Shown here piece by piece: positions 17,092 through 25,626 of a stretch of DNA of 64,000 bases. Each line of letters opens with the position of its first letter. Positions within the stretch are counted from its first letter, which is position 1. Made by a program: the position numbers and the translations under genes. The stretch comes from Salinispora tropica CNB-440 (lineage in GTDB: Bacteria > Actinomycetota > Actinomycetes > Mycobacteriales > Micromonosporaceae): assembly GCF_000016425.1 (NCBI RefSeq), contig NC_009380.1, positions 1,740,144-1,804,143 on the forward strand, written 5' to 3'. The notes beneath the pieces were generated by a model. It worked only from the letters and a program-made list of their open reading frames with translations, was not told where the DNA came from and did no database searches.

Positions 17092-18012
17092 CTAGAAGCG
17101 TGCGAACGAGCGAATCGGCGCCCGCGGGCCGAACTTCGGAGCCGTGATGCCGGCCGCCGCCAGCAGGACGCAGACCCGACCCCGGTGGCCCCGGAACGGT
17201 TCGAGCAGGGCCAGCATCCGCGCATCGTCGGCACGCGCCTCACCGGCGAGGGCCCAGGCCACCGTGTTCGGCACGTGGTAGTCGCCGACGCTCACCGCGT
17301 CCGGGTCGCCGTACGCGACGCGGACCACCTCCGCCGCGGTCCACGGGCCGACCCCCGGGACGGCTTTGAGCCGGCGGGTGGCCTCGGCCGAGTCGGCGCA
17401 CCGCTCCAGCCGGTCGGCCACCGCGGCGGCCCGGCGCAGCGTGTCGGCGCGGCGCTGTTCGATCCCGAGGGGGTGGAAGGCCCAGTACGGGGTGGCGGCC
17501 ACCGCTGCCGGCTCCGGCGGCAACAGCAGTGGCTGCATCGGCCCGGGTGCCTCCGTCCGGAAGTGGCGGACCGTGGCGGCGTATGCCCGGTACGCCTCCT
17601 TGCCGGTCACTCGCTGTTCGAGGATGGCCCGGAACACCCGGGGGAAGACCTGACCGCTGGTGGGCAGCCGCAGCCCCCGGTGCCGGGCGGCCAGGTCTGC
17701 CACCACCGGGTGCGCGGCGGCCAGCTCGGCGAAGCCGGTCAGGTCGTCCCGGAGCCCGGCGAGGGCGTCGGCCTGGTGCACCACCCAGTCGGCGCCGGGG
17801 CCGTACCCCTCGGCGACCAGGTGGCCGGCCTCGGGGCGTAGGGCGAGGGTGGCTGGCCCGTCCGGGGTCCGGGTGGCCCACCAGAGCGTCCCGGCGGCGA
17901 TCCGGGCGCAGGGGTCGTACGGGCTGAAGGTGAGGGGCCGCACCGACGTGGCCAGCCGGTACCCGGCCGGCGGGTACAGCGTCCGGCGGGCGGTGGGTTC
18001 GGTCCCGGGCAC
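17092..18012 (-). CDS. AlkA-type DNA-3-methyladenine glycosylase (HhH-GPD)
   Basis: 306 aa from GTG 18012. It has an AlkA-like N-terminal domain and a C-terminal HhH-GPD domain. The hairpin is LKAVPGVGPWTAAEVV, and the catalytic Asp lies in VSVGDYHVPNTVAWAL. It removes alkylated bases to start base-excision repair. No Ada regulatory domain is attached. The HerA/NurA and LigC genes nearby make this a repair-rich stretch. Confidence 0.87.
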   Translation of the reverse strand: MPGTEPTARRTLYPPAGYRLATSVRPLTFSPYDPCARIAAGTLWWATRTPDGPATLALRPEAGHLVAEGYGPGADWVVHQADALAGLRDDLTGFAELAAAHPVVADLAARHRGLRLPTSGQVFPRVFRAILEQRVTGKEAYRAYAATVRHFRTEAPGPMQPLLLPPEPAAVAATPYWAFHPLGIEQRRADTLRRAAAVADRLERCADSAEATRRLKAVPGVGPWTAAEVVRVAYGDPDAVSVGDYHVPNTVAWALAGEARADDARMLALLEPFRGHRGRVCVLLAAAGITAPKFGPRAPIRSFARF

Positions 18013-18070
18013 CCCGACATGCTGTCACCCAGCGTCACGACCTGCCACTGCGGGTTCGACGACTGTGACC

Positions 18071-18093
18071 CGGTCGGTTCCCCGCACCGACCG
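18071..18093 (-). terminator. Hairpin terminator for the herA-sbcDC-nurA operon
   Basis: CGGTCGGT and ACCGACCG form a perfect 8-bp stem with a 7-base loop about 90 bp beyond the stop of the spermidine-synthase-like gene. A second 7-bp hairpin (18108-18114 with 18127-18133) precedes it. Neither has a U-tract, as is common in actinomycetes. Confidence 0.55.
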
Positions 18094-18184
18094 GCTGTCC
18101 GCTGGTTCGGATGGTCAGATGCGCGCCCATCCGACGTCCTCTGGGTCGAGGGTTGGCTGGTGTGCTCCAGGTGTGTTCGGCGGG

Positions 18185-19042
18185 TCAGCGGCCGATCGAG
18201 AAGAGCCCCGGCGGGGGTGGTGCGGAGTCGGTGGCGTCGGTGTCGTGGACAACCGGGGCGCCGCCGGTGAAGCGGACCAGTTCCTCGCCGGCGAGCACCC
18301 GGCCTGGGAACCAGTCACCGGAGACCCGCCGGGTCAACTCGGGCACCGGCGGGGCGGTGCGGCCGGCGAGCAGCACGAGGTTGCCGTAGCGGCGGCCCCG
18401 CAGCACCGCCGCGTCGCCGATCAGCGCCGCCTTCGGCAGCACCGACCGCACGGTGGCGACCTGCTGGCGGGCGTGCCGCAGCGGCGGGCCGTCGGCGATG
18501 TTCGCCAGGTACCACCCGCCCGGTCGGAGGACACGGGCCACCTCGGTGGCGAACTCCACCGAGGTCAGGTGGGCTGGGGTGCGGGCGCCGGCGAAGACGT
18601 CGGCGACCACGATGTCGACGCTGGCCTCTCGGTGGCCGGCGAGCGCCTCCCGGGCGTCGGTGACGCGTACCCGCAGTCGTGGGTTGGGGGGCCAGGGCAG
18701 CTCCCGGCGGACCAGCTCCACCAGCGCGCCGTCGACCTCGCAGACCCGTTGGGTTGAGCCGGGACGCGTGGTGGCGACGTATCGGGGCAGGGTCAGCGCG
18801 CCGCCACCGAGGTGCAACAGGCGCAGCGGGGCGCCGGCCGGGGCCAGCAGGTCGATCGCGGCGCCGAGCCGACGTACGTACTCGAACTCCAGGTGGGTGG
18901 GGTCGGTGAGGTCCACATGTGACTGCGGGGCGCCGTCGAGCAGCAGCGTCCAGGAGCCCGCCCGGTCCGGGTCGGGGACCAGCTCGGCCACCCCTGTGTC
19001 CACCTCGACCGCTGCCCGGTCGGCGGAGCGCTGACGCCCCAT
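18185..19042 (-). CDS. Spermidine synthase-like SAM-binding protein
   Basis: 285 aa from ATG 19042, whose first base overlaps the nurA stop (TGATG). The Rossmann methyltransferase core is recognisable: LRLLHLGGGALTLPRYVA, CEVDGALVELV, DAREAL and IVVADVFAGARTPAHL. It lacks the N-terminal beta-domain of true spermidine synthases, so aminopropyl transfer is not assured. The close coupling to nurA suggests co-expression with the repair complex. Whether it acts in repair is unknown. Confidence 0.75.
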   Translation of the reverse strand: MGRQRSADRAAVEVDTGVAELVPDPDRAGSWTLLLDGAPQSHVDLTDPTHLEFEYVRRLGAAIDLLAPAGAPLRLLHLGGGALTLPRYVATTRPGSTQRVCEVDGALVELVRRELPWPPNPRLRVRVTDAREALAGHREASVDIVVADVFAGARTPAHLTSVEFATEVARVLRPGGWYLANIADGPPLRHARQQVATVRSVLPKAALIGDAAVLRGRRYGNLVLLAGRTAPPVPELTRRVSGDWFPGRVLAGEELVRFTGGAPVVHDTDATDSAPPPPGLFSIGR

Positions 19043-20028
19043 CAGCCCGTACCACCGGGTGGCTGCGCGGCGGCGGGCGCTGCGCTGCCTGCGGCGGCGA
19101 CCAGGGCGCGGTGCAGCAGCCGGGAGTCCCCGATCATCCGTCGCAGGCGGCGTTCCAGGCCGGCGATGGGGATCAGGTTCTGCGGTGCCCGCGGGTCCTT
19201 GTACGGGGTGGAGGCGAAGCGGGGCAGGGTCACCACGGACAGGTCCGCCAACTCGACCGCCGCCGCGACGTCCAGCTCGGTGGAGCACTCCACCCGGACG
19301 ATGCCCGCCCACGGGGCGCCACCGGCGACCGGCAACCGTAGGTACCACGACCAGCCGCCCCACGCGGTGCCCAGCCGGAACACCGGGGACCGCTGCCCGG
19401 CGGTGAGCCCGGTGACCACCGCGGTGAGCCGCGCGTCCAGGTACTGGCTGTGTTGGGTCTTGACGTAGCCGAGGGTGCGGGGCAGAAGCCGTCGGTTGCG
19501 CAGCGGCCCGTCCACCACCAGCAGATCGTCGTCGGTGCGGGCGGCGCTGGAGACCGCCACCTCCAGCGCGGTCAACGGCCCCTGCACCGCCGCCGGCAGT
19601 TTGGCCAGCTCGCCGTTGCCGCCGACCTGGTGCACCGGGTAGTGGACGTTGCCGGCGTGCACGTCCACCGCGGACGGGCTGGCGGTGAAGAGCCCCCGTT
19701 CCACCCGGGCACCGGCCAGCTGCGCGGCGCCGCGCCCCAGGTCACAGCGGACGACCCCGGCGGCGTACGAGGCGGCCAGCCCCGGGTACGACACGCCGTC
19801 CGGCTCGGTCAGCCACAGGGAGGCGTCGTTTCGGCGTACCCCGTCGACGAGGAGCACCACGGCCGGGGCATGGACGCCGGGTCGGGGTCCGACCGCCCGC
19901 CAGTCGACCGCGGGCAGCTCGTGGTCGGCCTCGATCCGGGCGCTGCTGGGCGTGGCCGGGCCGCCGGCGGCGGCCTCGAACGAGGCTCCGTACCCCGGAT
20001 CCCACGCGTCGACGAAGAATCGGGTCAC
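19042..20028 (-). CDS. nurA: NurA-like nuclease
   Basis: 328 aa from GTG 20028, preceded by GGAGG. The N-terminal metal-site motif is VVLLVDGVRRNDASLW (NurA motif I contains an invariant Asp). A second conserved acidic region lies around TDDDLLVVDGPLRNRRLLP, and the C-terminal block reads PRFASTPYKDPRAPQNLIPIAGLE. NurA proteins resect 5' strands at DNA ends when driven by the HerA hexamer. It sits 28 bp after sbcC in an operon that also encodes a HerA-like ATPase, which strongly supports the call. Confidence 0.8.
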   Translation of the reverse strand: MTRFFVDAWDPGYGASFEAAAGGPATPSSARIEADHELPAVDWRAVGPRPGVHAPAVVLLVDGVRRNDASLWLTEPDGVSYPGLAASYAAGVVRCDLGRGAAQLAGARVERGLFTASPSAVDVHAGNVHYPVHQVGGNGELAKLPAAVQGPLTALEVAVSSAARTDDDLLVVDGPLRNRRLLPRTLGYVKTQHSQYLDARLTAVVTGLTAGQRSPVFRLGTAWGGWSWYLRLPVAGGAPWAGIVRVECSTELDVAAAVELADLSVVTLPRFASTPYKDPRAPQNLIPIAGLERRLRRMIGDSRLLHRALVAAAGSAAPAAAQPPGGTG

Positions 20029-20056
20029 CCGGGTCGCCTCCGCCCGCCGTCGGCGT

Positions 20057-22531
20057 TCACCGGCCGGTCCGTTCGATCCGGGCCGACCGGGCGTCCTTAC
20101 GAACCTCGAAGCGGACCGGTATGCGCTCGGCCAGCGCCGGCACGTGGGTGACCACCCCCACCATCCGGTCCCCCCGGGCGGCCAGGTTCTCCAACGTCGC
20201 CGCCACCGTGTCGAGGGTGGCGGCGTCGAGTGTGCCGAACCCCTCGTCCAGCACAATCGACTCCAGGCTGGCCGCGGTGGTCGACATCCCGGCGAGCTGC
20301 TCGGCCAGGGCCAGTGCGAGCGCCAGCGACGCCTGGAAGGTCTCCCCGCCGGAGAGGGTGCGTACGCCCCGGCGCAGGCCGGCGTCGTGGTGGTCCACGA
20401 CGAAGAACTCACCCTTGTCGTGGACCAGGTCGTACTGGTCGCCGGAGAGCTCGCGCAGGATTGTCGACGCCCCGTCCACCAGCAGGTCGAGCGCCTCGGT
20501 GAGCAGCCACCGCTCGAAGTTGTTGGCCCGCAGGTGTCCGGCGAGCGCGCGGGCCACCTGGGCGTCACGTTCGTAGGTGGCGCGCTGCTCGCGCAGCTCA
20601 CCGGCCTGCTCGCGGCGGCGGTTCAGCTCCCGAAGCTGCGCCTCGACCCGTTCGAGGGCGACCGCGGCGTCGCGCCCCGGGTCGTCGGTGGCCGGCACGC
20701 CGGCCTCCTCGAGTAGCCCGCCGACCCGCGCTTCGACCGCCGCCACCTGAGCCTCGGCCGCGCTCACCGCCGCTACCCGGTCGGCGCGCTCGGACCGCCG
20801 CCGAGCCACCTCGGCGGCGGCCCAGTCGGTCAGCGTGGCCCACGCCGCCGCCACGTCCTCCCGGTCGGTGACCGGCGGGCCGAAGCGGGCCAGACCGTCC
20901 CGGGTCCCGTCGAAGGCTCGCCAGGCGGTGCGCAGCCGCTCCTGGGCGGTGTCCACCGCGGCCCGGGCCCGGCGGGACCCGTCCCGGCCGGCGCGGACCG
21001 CCGCCGCCGACTCCTCCAACTCCTGCCGCAGCCGCCCGTGCTCGGCCAACGCCCGGTTCAGCGCTGCCGGCTCTGGGGCGTCGGCCAGTTGGGTGTGCAA
21101 CGCGGCCAGCCGCGCGTCGAGCTGTTCCTGCCGGACCCGCGCCGCCACCAGCTTCCGTTCCCGCTCGCGTAGGGCACCGTCCCGCTCGTCCACGGCGGCC
21201 TTGGCCGCGTCGCTGGCCGCCCGCGCGGCCTTCCCGGCCGCGACGGCCGCCGGCACCGCCGAGGTGGCCGGTACCGCCGGTACCCGGGCGACGGTCTGCT
21301 CGCAGACCGGGCAGGTGGCCCCATCCTGCAGCGGCGCCCGCAGCGCCACCGCCTGGTCGGTCGCCTTGGCCTGCTCATGCGCCTGGAAGGCCGCCGCCAG
21401 GTTGGCCTCGGCCCGCTCGGCCGCCGCCTGTGCCTCGGTCAGCTCCGCCGTCGCCGCCGTGTGCTCAGCCTGGGCCGCCGCCACCGCCGCCCGGACCGTC
21501 TCGGCCTCACCGGCCAGCCCCGCCCGGTCTTCGTACGCCCGTAGCAGCAGGCGCAGCGCGCTCTCGTCGCCGGCCGCGGCCAGCTCCCCGCGGAGCTTCT
21601 CCTCCCGCTCCTCGGCGAGCGCCACCACGGTCGCGGCCTCGTCCGCGTCCGTCTGCGCGGTCGCCACCGCCCGGGCGACCTCGGCCACCCCGGTGGGGGC
21701 GCGCACGGCATCGAGCACGGCAAGGTCCGCGTCGAGAGCGGTCAGCGCCCCGCCCGCCTCCCGTGCCGCGGTGCGCGCCGCCTCGCGTTCGGGAACGGCG
21801 GCGGTGACGGCGGTGGCGAGCTCCCGCATCTGGTCGACGCGGGCCGACACCTCCTCGAGGGCGGCGTCGTCGATGCCGGTGAGGCCGGCGAGGGCCTGGT
21901 CGACCACCTCGAACTTCGCCTCGGCCTGGCTGGCCCGGGTCCCCGCCTTCTCCCGTACCCGCTCGTAGATGCCGAGGCCGAGCAGGTTGACCAGGATCTG
22001 CTGTCGGGTTGCCGGTCGGGCGTGCAGGAAGTCGGCGAACTGCCCCTGCGGCAGCAGCACACAGCTGGTGAACTGCTCATACGGCAGCCCGACCGCCGCG
22101 AGCACCGCGTCCTCCATCTCGGCGACGGTGCCCGCGAGCACCTCGCCCAGGTCCTCCGGGCTCAGCCCGGTGTCGAGCTTCGCCGGGTCGAAGCCGGGCG
22201 GCATGAGTTGGAGGCCGGCGCCGGAGGTCTTGACGTTGCCCCGGCTGTCCCGCCGGACCACCCGGGTTGCCACGTAGCGGTCGCCGGCCGACTCGAAGAC
22301 GAGCCGGACCCGCGCCTCGGTCGCCGACGGGGCGAGCGCGTTCGCCAACCCGCGGGTGCCGCCCCACCGGGGTACGGTGCCGTAGAGCGCGAAGCAGATG
22401 GCGTCCAACACGGTGGACTTGCCGGACCCGGTCGGTCCGACCAGCGCGAAGAAGTCGGCGTCGGTGAAGTCGATGGTCGTCGCCGCGCGGAAGACGGTGA
22501 ACCCGGCGAGATCCAGTCGCATCGGCCGCAT
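20057..22531 (-). CDS. sbcC: Exonuclease SbcC (Rad50-type ATPase)
   Basis: 824 aa. The Walker A is GPTGSGKST (32-40). Long coiled-coil arms rich in Ala/Glu/Arg flank a zinc hook CPVC near residue 406, and the C-terminal ABC signature is LSGGETFQASLALALALAEQL with Walker B IVLDEGFGTLD. With SbcD it opens and trims DNA ends and hairpins. It is shorter than E. coli SbcC, as usual in actinobacteria. Its start overlaps the sbcD stop (TGATG). Confidence 0.95.
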   Translation of the reverse strand: MRPMRLDLAGFTVFRAATTIDFTDADFFALVGPTGSGKSTVLDAICFALYGTVPRWGGTRGLANALAPSATEARVRLVFESAGDRYVATRVVRRDSRGNVKTSGAGLQLMPPGFDPAKLDTGLSPEDLGEVLAGTVAEMEDAVLAAVGLPYEQFTSCVLLPQGQFADFLHARPATRQQILVNLLGLGIYERVREKAGTRASQAEAKFEVVDQALAGLTGIDDAALEEVSARVDQMRELATAVTAAVPEREAARTAAREAGGALTALDADLAVLDAVRAPTGVAEVARAVATAQTDADEAATVVALAEEREEKLRGELAAAGDESALRLLLRAYEDRAGLAGEAETVRAAVAAAQAEHTAATAELTEAQAAAERAEANLAAAFQAHEQAKATDQAVALRAPLQDGATCPVCEQTVARVPAVPATSAVPAAVAAGKAARAASDAAKAAVDERDGALRERERKLVAARVRQEQLDARLAALHTQLADAPEPAALNRALAEHGRLRQELEESAAAVRAGRDGSRRARAAVDTAQERLRTAWRAFDGTRDGLARFGPPVTDREDVAAAWATLTDWAAAEVARRRSERADRVAAVSAAEAQVAAVEARVGGLLEEAGVPATDDPGRDAAVALERVEAQLRELNRRREQAGELREQRATYERDAQVARALAGHLRANNFERWLLTEALDLLVDGASTILRELSGDQYDLVHDKGEFFVVDHHDAGLRRGVRTLSGGETFQASLALALALAEQLAGMSTTAASLESIVLDEGFGTLDAATLDTVAATLENLAARGDRMVGVVTHVPALAERIPVRFEVRKDARSARIERTGR

Positions 22532-23679
22532 CAGTGCTCGACCTCCTCGAACAGCTCGTCGAAGAGGCCCCGAACGTCGTCGTCGGCGTGTCCCCGGTCG
22601 TCCAGGTAGTCGCCGAACAGCTCCCGCGGTGACCGGCCGGCACGCTGGGCGACGCGGGTACCGCTGCCGGGCGCGGGCACCAGCTCCGGATCAATCCTGA
22701 TCTCCAGCGCGCGGGGGAGGAGCTCCTGCACCTCCTCGCGGAGGCCGGCCCGGGGCTGCTCCCGGACGAAGACCCGCAGCCAGGCGTCCGGCACCTCGAC
22801 CTCGGCGAGCTGCGCGAGCGTGCCCCGGACGGTCCGCAGGGAGGCGGCGGCGGGGATCGGAACCTCCCGTACCTGGGCCGCCGTGGTGGCGGTCACCTCG
22901 ACCACGGTCACCGAGGGGACGTTCTCCTGCTCGCCGAAGTCGACCGCGAGCGGGCTGCCGCTGTAGCGGATCGGGCACCCGCCGTCGACCCGCTGGGCGC
23001 GGTGCAGGTGGCCGAGCGCGACGTAGTGCGCGGTACCGGGGAAGACCGTTGCCGGCACCGCGTAGCCGAGGACGGTGTGCGCATCCCGTTCGCCCCCGCC
23101 GGTCGTCGCCCCGACCACGGTCAGGTGGGCGGTGACCAGGTGTACCCGGTCCGGCTCGGCGAAGCTCTCGGTCAACCGGGCGACGATCCGCCCCAGGTGG
23201 TCGGCGTACGTCTGGTTCGCCTCGGCGGCGGTCAGCTCGTACATCTCCACCGCCCGGACCGCGTACCGCTGGGACAGGAACGGCAGCGCGGCGAGCCGCC
23301 ACTGTTCGCCGCCGTTGGTCGTACCGTCGATGACGTGCTCGTTGGGATCTTCGCGCACGCTGCCCCGCAGCGTGATCCCGGCGGCCTCGGCCCAGGGCCG
23401 CAGCGCGTCCAGCGCGGCGCCGTTGTCGTGGTTGCCGCCGATCGCGACGACGTCGGCGCCGGTACGGCGCAGCGCGGTCAGCGCTCGGGTGACCAACCGG
23501 GTCGCCTCGGGGGTGGGCGCGGCGGTGTCGTAGAGGTCGCCGGCGATGATGATCAGATCCGGCGCCTCCCGCCGGGCCACCTCGATCACTCCGGCGAGGA
23601 CGGCCTTGTGCTCCTCGGCCCGGGACCGCCCCTTGAGGACCTTGCCAACGTGCCAGTCGGAGGTGTGCAGAATCTTCAC
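22531..23679 (-). CDS. sbcD: Exonuclease SbcD (Mre11-type nuclease)
   Basis: 382 aa from a GTG start. Metallophosphoesterase motifs are in order: HTSDWHVGK, IIAGDLYDTAAP, GNHDN, VTAHLTVVG and [11 protein letters not shown]. It is the nuclease partner of SbcC. It starts 13 bp after the HerA-like gene and overlaps sbcC by 1 base, so the complex components are co-translated. Confidence 0.95.
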   Translation of the reverse strand: MKILHTSDWHVGKVLKGRSRAEEHKAVLAGVIEVARREAPDLIIIAGDLYDTAAPTPEATRLVTRALTALRRTGADVVAIGGNHDNGAALDALRPWAEAAGITLRGSVREDPNEHVIDGTTNGGEQWRLAALPFLSQRYAVRAVEMYELTAAEANQTYADHLGRIVARLTESFAEPDRVHLVTAHLTVVGATTGGGERDAHTVLGYAVPATVFPGTAHYVALGHLHRAQRVDGGCPIRYSGSPLAVDFGEQENVPSVTVVEVTATTAAQVREVPIPAAASLRTVRGTLAQLAEVEVPDAWLRVFVREQPRAGLREEVQELLPRALEIRIDPELVPAPGSGTRVAQRAGRSPRELFGDYLDDRGHADDDVRGLFDELFEEVEH

Positions 23680-23692
23680 GGCTCACACCACC

Positions 23693-25441
23693 TCAGAACG
23701 GGATGTCGTCGTCGCTGCCGCCGGAGCCCACCACGGCGAACGGATCGGCCGACTGAGTGATCGACCGGAGCGTCTGGGAGGGCGCCGTGCCCGCTTCCGC
23801 GACCCGCGTCGCCCACGCGGGAAACGGAAACTCCAGGCAGAGGGGCACCGGGATGTCGGGTTGGTTGACGAACATCGTGCCCGGTTTGGCGAGCAGCGCC
23901 CGCTGCCGTTGCGCCGGCGGGAGGAAGCCGTACTCGGGGCGCGACGCCTCGGCCGGGTCGAGCCGGCCGACCACCCGGACCGCCGAGTTCGTGACGATGC
24001 GCCGTTCCACCTCGCTGGCGGTCTGCTGCGCGCCAACCAGGATCACCCCGAGGGAGCGGCCCCGCTCGGCGATGTCCAGCAGCACCTCCTTGATCGGGGA
24101 GGAGCCCTCGCGGGGGGCGTACTTGTTCAGCTCGTCGAGGACGACGAAGAGCAGCGGCTTGGCCGTGCCGGTCTTCTCCTTGCGTTCGAACTCGCTTCTG
24201 AGCGTCACGCCGACCACGAACCGCTGCGCCCGGTCTGGCAGGTTGTGCAGGTCAACCACGGTGACCTGAGCCGACTCCGCGGTGTTGATGCGGTGCGGAC
24301 GCCGGGTGGCCAGATCGCCGCGGATCAGCCGGGACAGGTCCTTCTTACTGCCGATCAACCGGCGGGCGAAGGCGTTGACGGTGCCGAGGCCGACCGCGCT
24401 GCCGGCCCAGTCGCCCCGGGTCTCGTCGTCGTTGAGCTGCTCGACGACGTGATCGACCAGGTCGGCATAGCTGCCGAGGCGCACCCCGTCGATGCTCACC
24501 CCGCCGTCGGCGGGCTGCGCGTAGCGGGCCAGGTGGGCGGTGACCGAGTGCACCACCATCGTGTACTGCTGGCGCTCGTCGTCGGCGTCGGCGAAGACGT
24601 ACGGCAGGAGGCGGTCGGCGCAGAACTCGTCCAGCGTCCAGTAGAAGCTGTCCACCCCGCTGAGCCGGCTGCTCACGTCCGGTGTGCCGGTGGCGTCACC
24701 GGCCCGGGGCGGAGCGTGGACCCGCACGTCGGGGAAGGCCGCGGCGTCCAGGCCGAGCCGCGCGTACGCCGCGCGGGTGGACTCGTCCAGCCGGGTGTTG
24801 GGGTGGTCGAGGAAGAGGAGGTCCTCTCCCTTGACGTTGAAGATCAGCGCCTTGGCGTTGACCGCGTCACCGCCCAGGACGCCGGAGCGGAATACCGAGT
24901 AGAGCAGGAAGGTGGCGAAGCTCGTCTTGGTGGCGACGCCGGAGATGCCGGAGATGGAGACGTGCGCGCCCCGGGTGCCGTCGAGGAAGTCGGCGTTGAG
25001 GTAGACCGGCACGCCGTCGCGGCCCGTGCCCATCGGGATCCGTCGTTCCATCCGGTCGAAGTGCAGGGCCCGGGCCCGGGCGTCTCCCTCGGCCCGGTGC
25101 ACGACCGCGCCCGGTGCCGGCGGAACGTAGAGCTCCGGGTCGACCCGGGTGGTGGTGATCTCGGCGGCCTCCTGTATCTGGGCAGGGAGCATGCCGTCGG
25201 CGATGGCGAAGACGTCGGAGTCGAACTGGGCACCCTCGTGCCGGGCACGTACCTGGGTGACCACCCCGGCGATCGTCACCGGCTCCCGATCTGGCAGCTC
25301 GCGACGGGTGGCCACGACATCGTCGAGTTGCAGGTAGCTGGTGGGGGAGACCGCGGTCCAGAACTGCAACGGGGTGGCGTCGGCGGTGCCGAGCACCCGG
25401 CCGACCAACTCGCCCGGGCCGTCCATGGCGTCGTCGGTCAT
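23693..25441 (-). CDS. herA: HerA-like hexameric DNA translocase ATPase
   Basis: 582 aa from ATG 25441 (MTDDAMDGPGELVGRVLG). An N-terminal HAS-barrel (VGRVLGTADATPLQFW, YLQLDDVV) precedes an FtsK/HerA RecA-like domain. The P-loop is divergent: SGISGVATKTS instead of GxxxxGK[ST]. Walker B is LLFVVLDELNKYAP, and a C-terminal arginine-containing segment reads IVTNSAVRVVGRLDPAEA. HerA pumps DNA into NurA and works with Mre11-Rad50 in archaeal end resection. Here it heads the operon herA-sbcD-sbcC-nurA. Confidence 0.83.
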   Translation of the reverse strand: MTDDAMDGPGELVGRVLGTADATPLQFWTAVSPTSYLQLDDVVATRRELPDREPVTIAGVVTQVRARHEGAQFDSDVFAIADGMLPAQIQEAAEITTTRVDPELYVPPAPGAVVHRAEGDARARALHFDRMERRIPMGTGRDGVPVYLNADFLDGTRGAHVSISGISGVATKTSFATFLLYSVFRSGVLGGDAVNAKALIFNVKGEDLLFLDHPNTRLDESTRAAYARLGLDAAAFPDVRVHAPPRAGDATGTPDVSSRLSGVDSFYWTLDEFCADRLLPYVFADADDERQQYTMVVHSVTAHLARYAQPADGGVSIDGVRLGSYADLVDHVVEQLNDDETRGDWAGSAVGLGTVNAFARRLIGSKKDLSRLIRGDLATRRPHRINTAESAQVTVVDLHNLPDRAQRFVVGVTLRSEFERKEKTGTAKPLLFVVLDELNKYAPREGSSPIKEVLLDIAERGRSLGVILVGAQQTASEVERRIVTNSAVRVVGRLDPAEASRPEYGFLPPAQRQRALLAKPGTMFVNQPDIPVPLCLEFPFPAWATRVAEAGTAPSQTLRSITQSADPFAVVGSGGSDDDIPF

Positions 25442-25626
25442 CGGGTCACTCCGCGGGGCTGGGGGGTGAGGTCGGCAGACACGTCCTGCATCCTGCCCGA
25501 GACCTACGACCGGCCGCCACGTGACGCGGCGGAGACCACGCCGTGTCCGCCCCCACCCCGTCGGTGGTGGGTGGTCGGGATTCGGCCCGGCCGGGTGATC
25601 GTTGACGGATCTGGGGCCAGCGCGGC

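Noticed and set aside
20835..21968. 377-aa Ala/Ser-rich frame antisense to sbcC
   Set aside because: Low-complexity shadow of the coiled-coil region.
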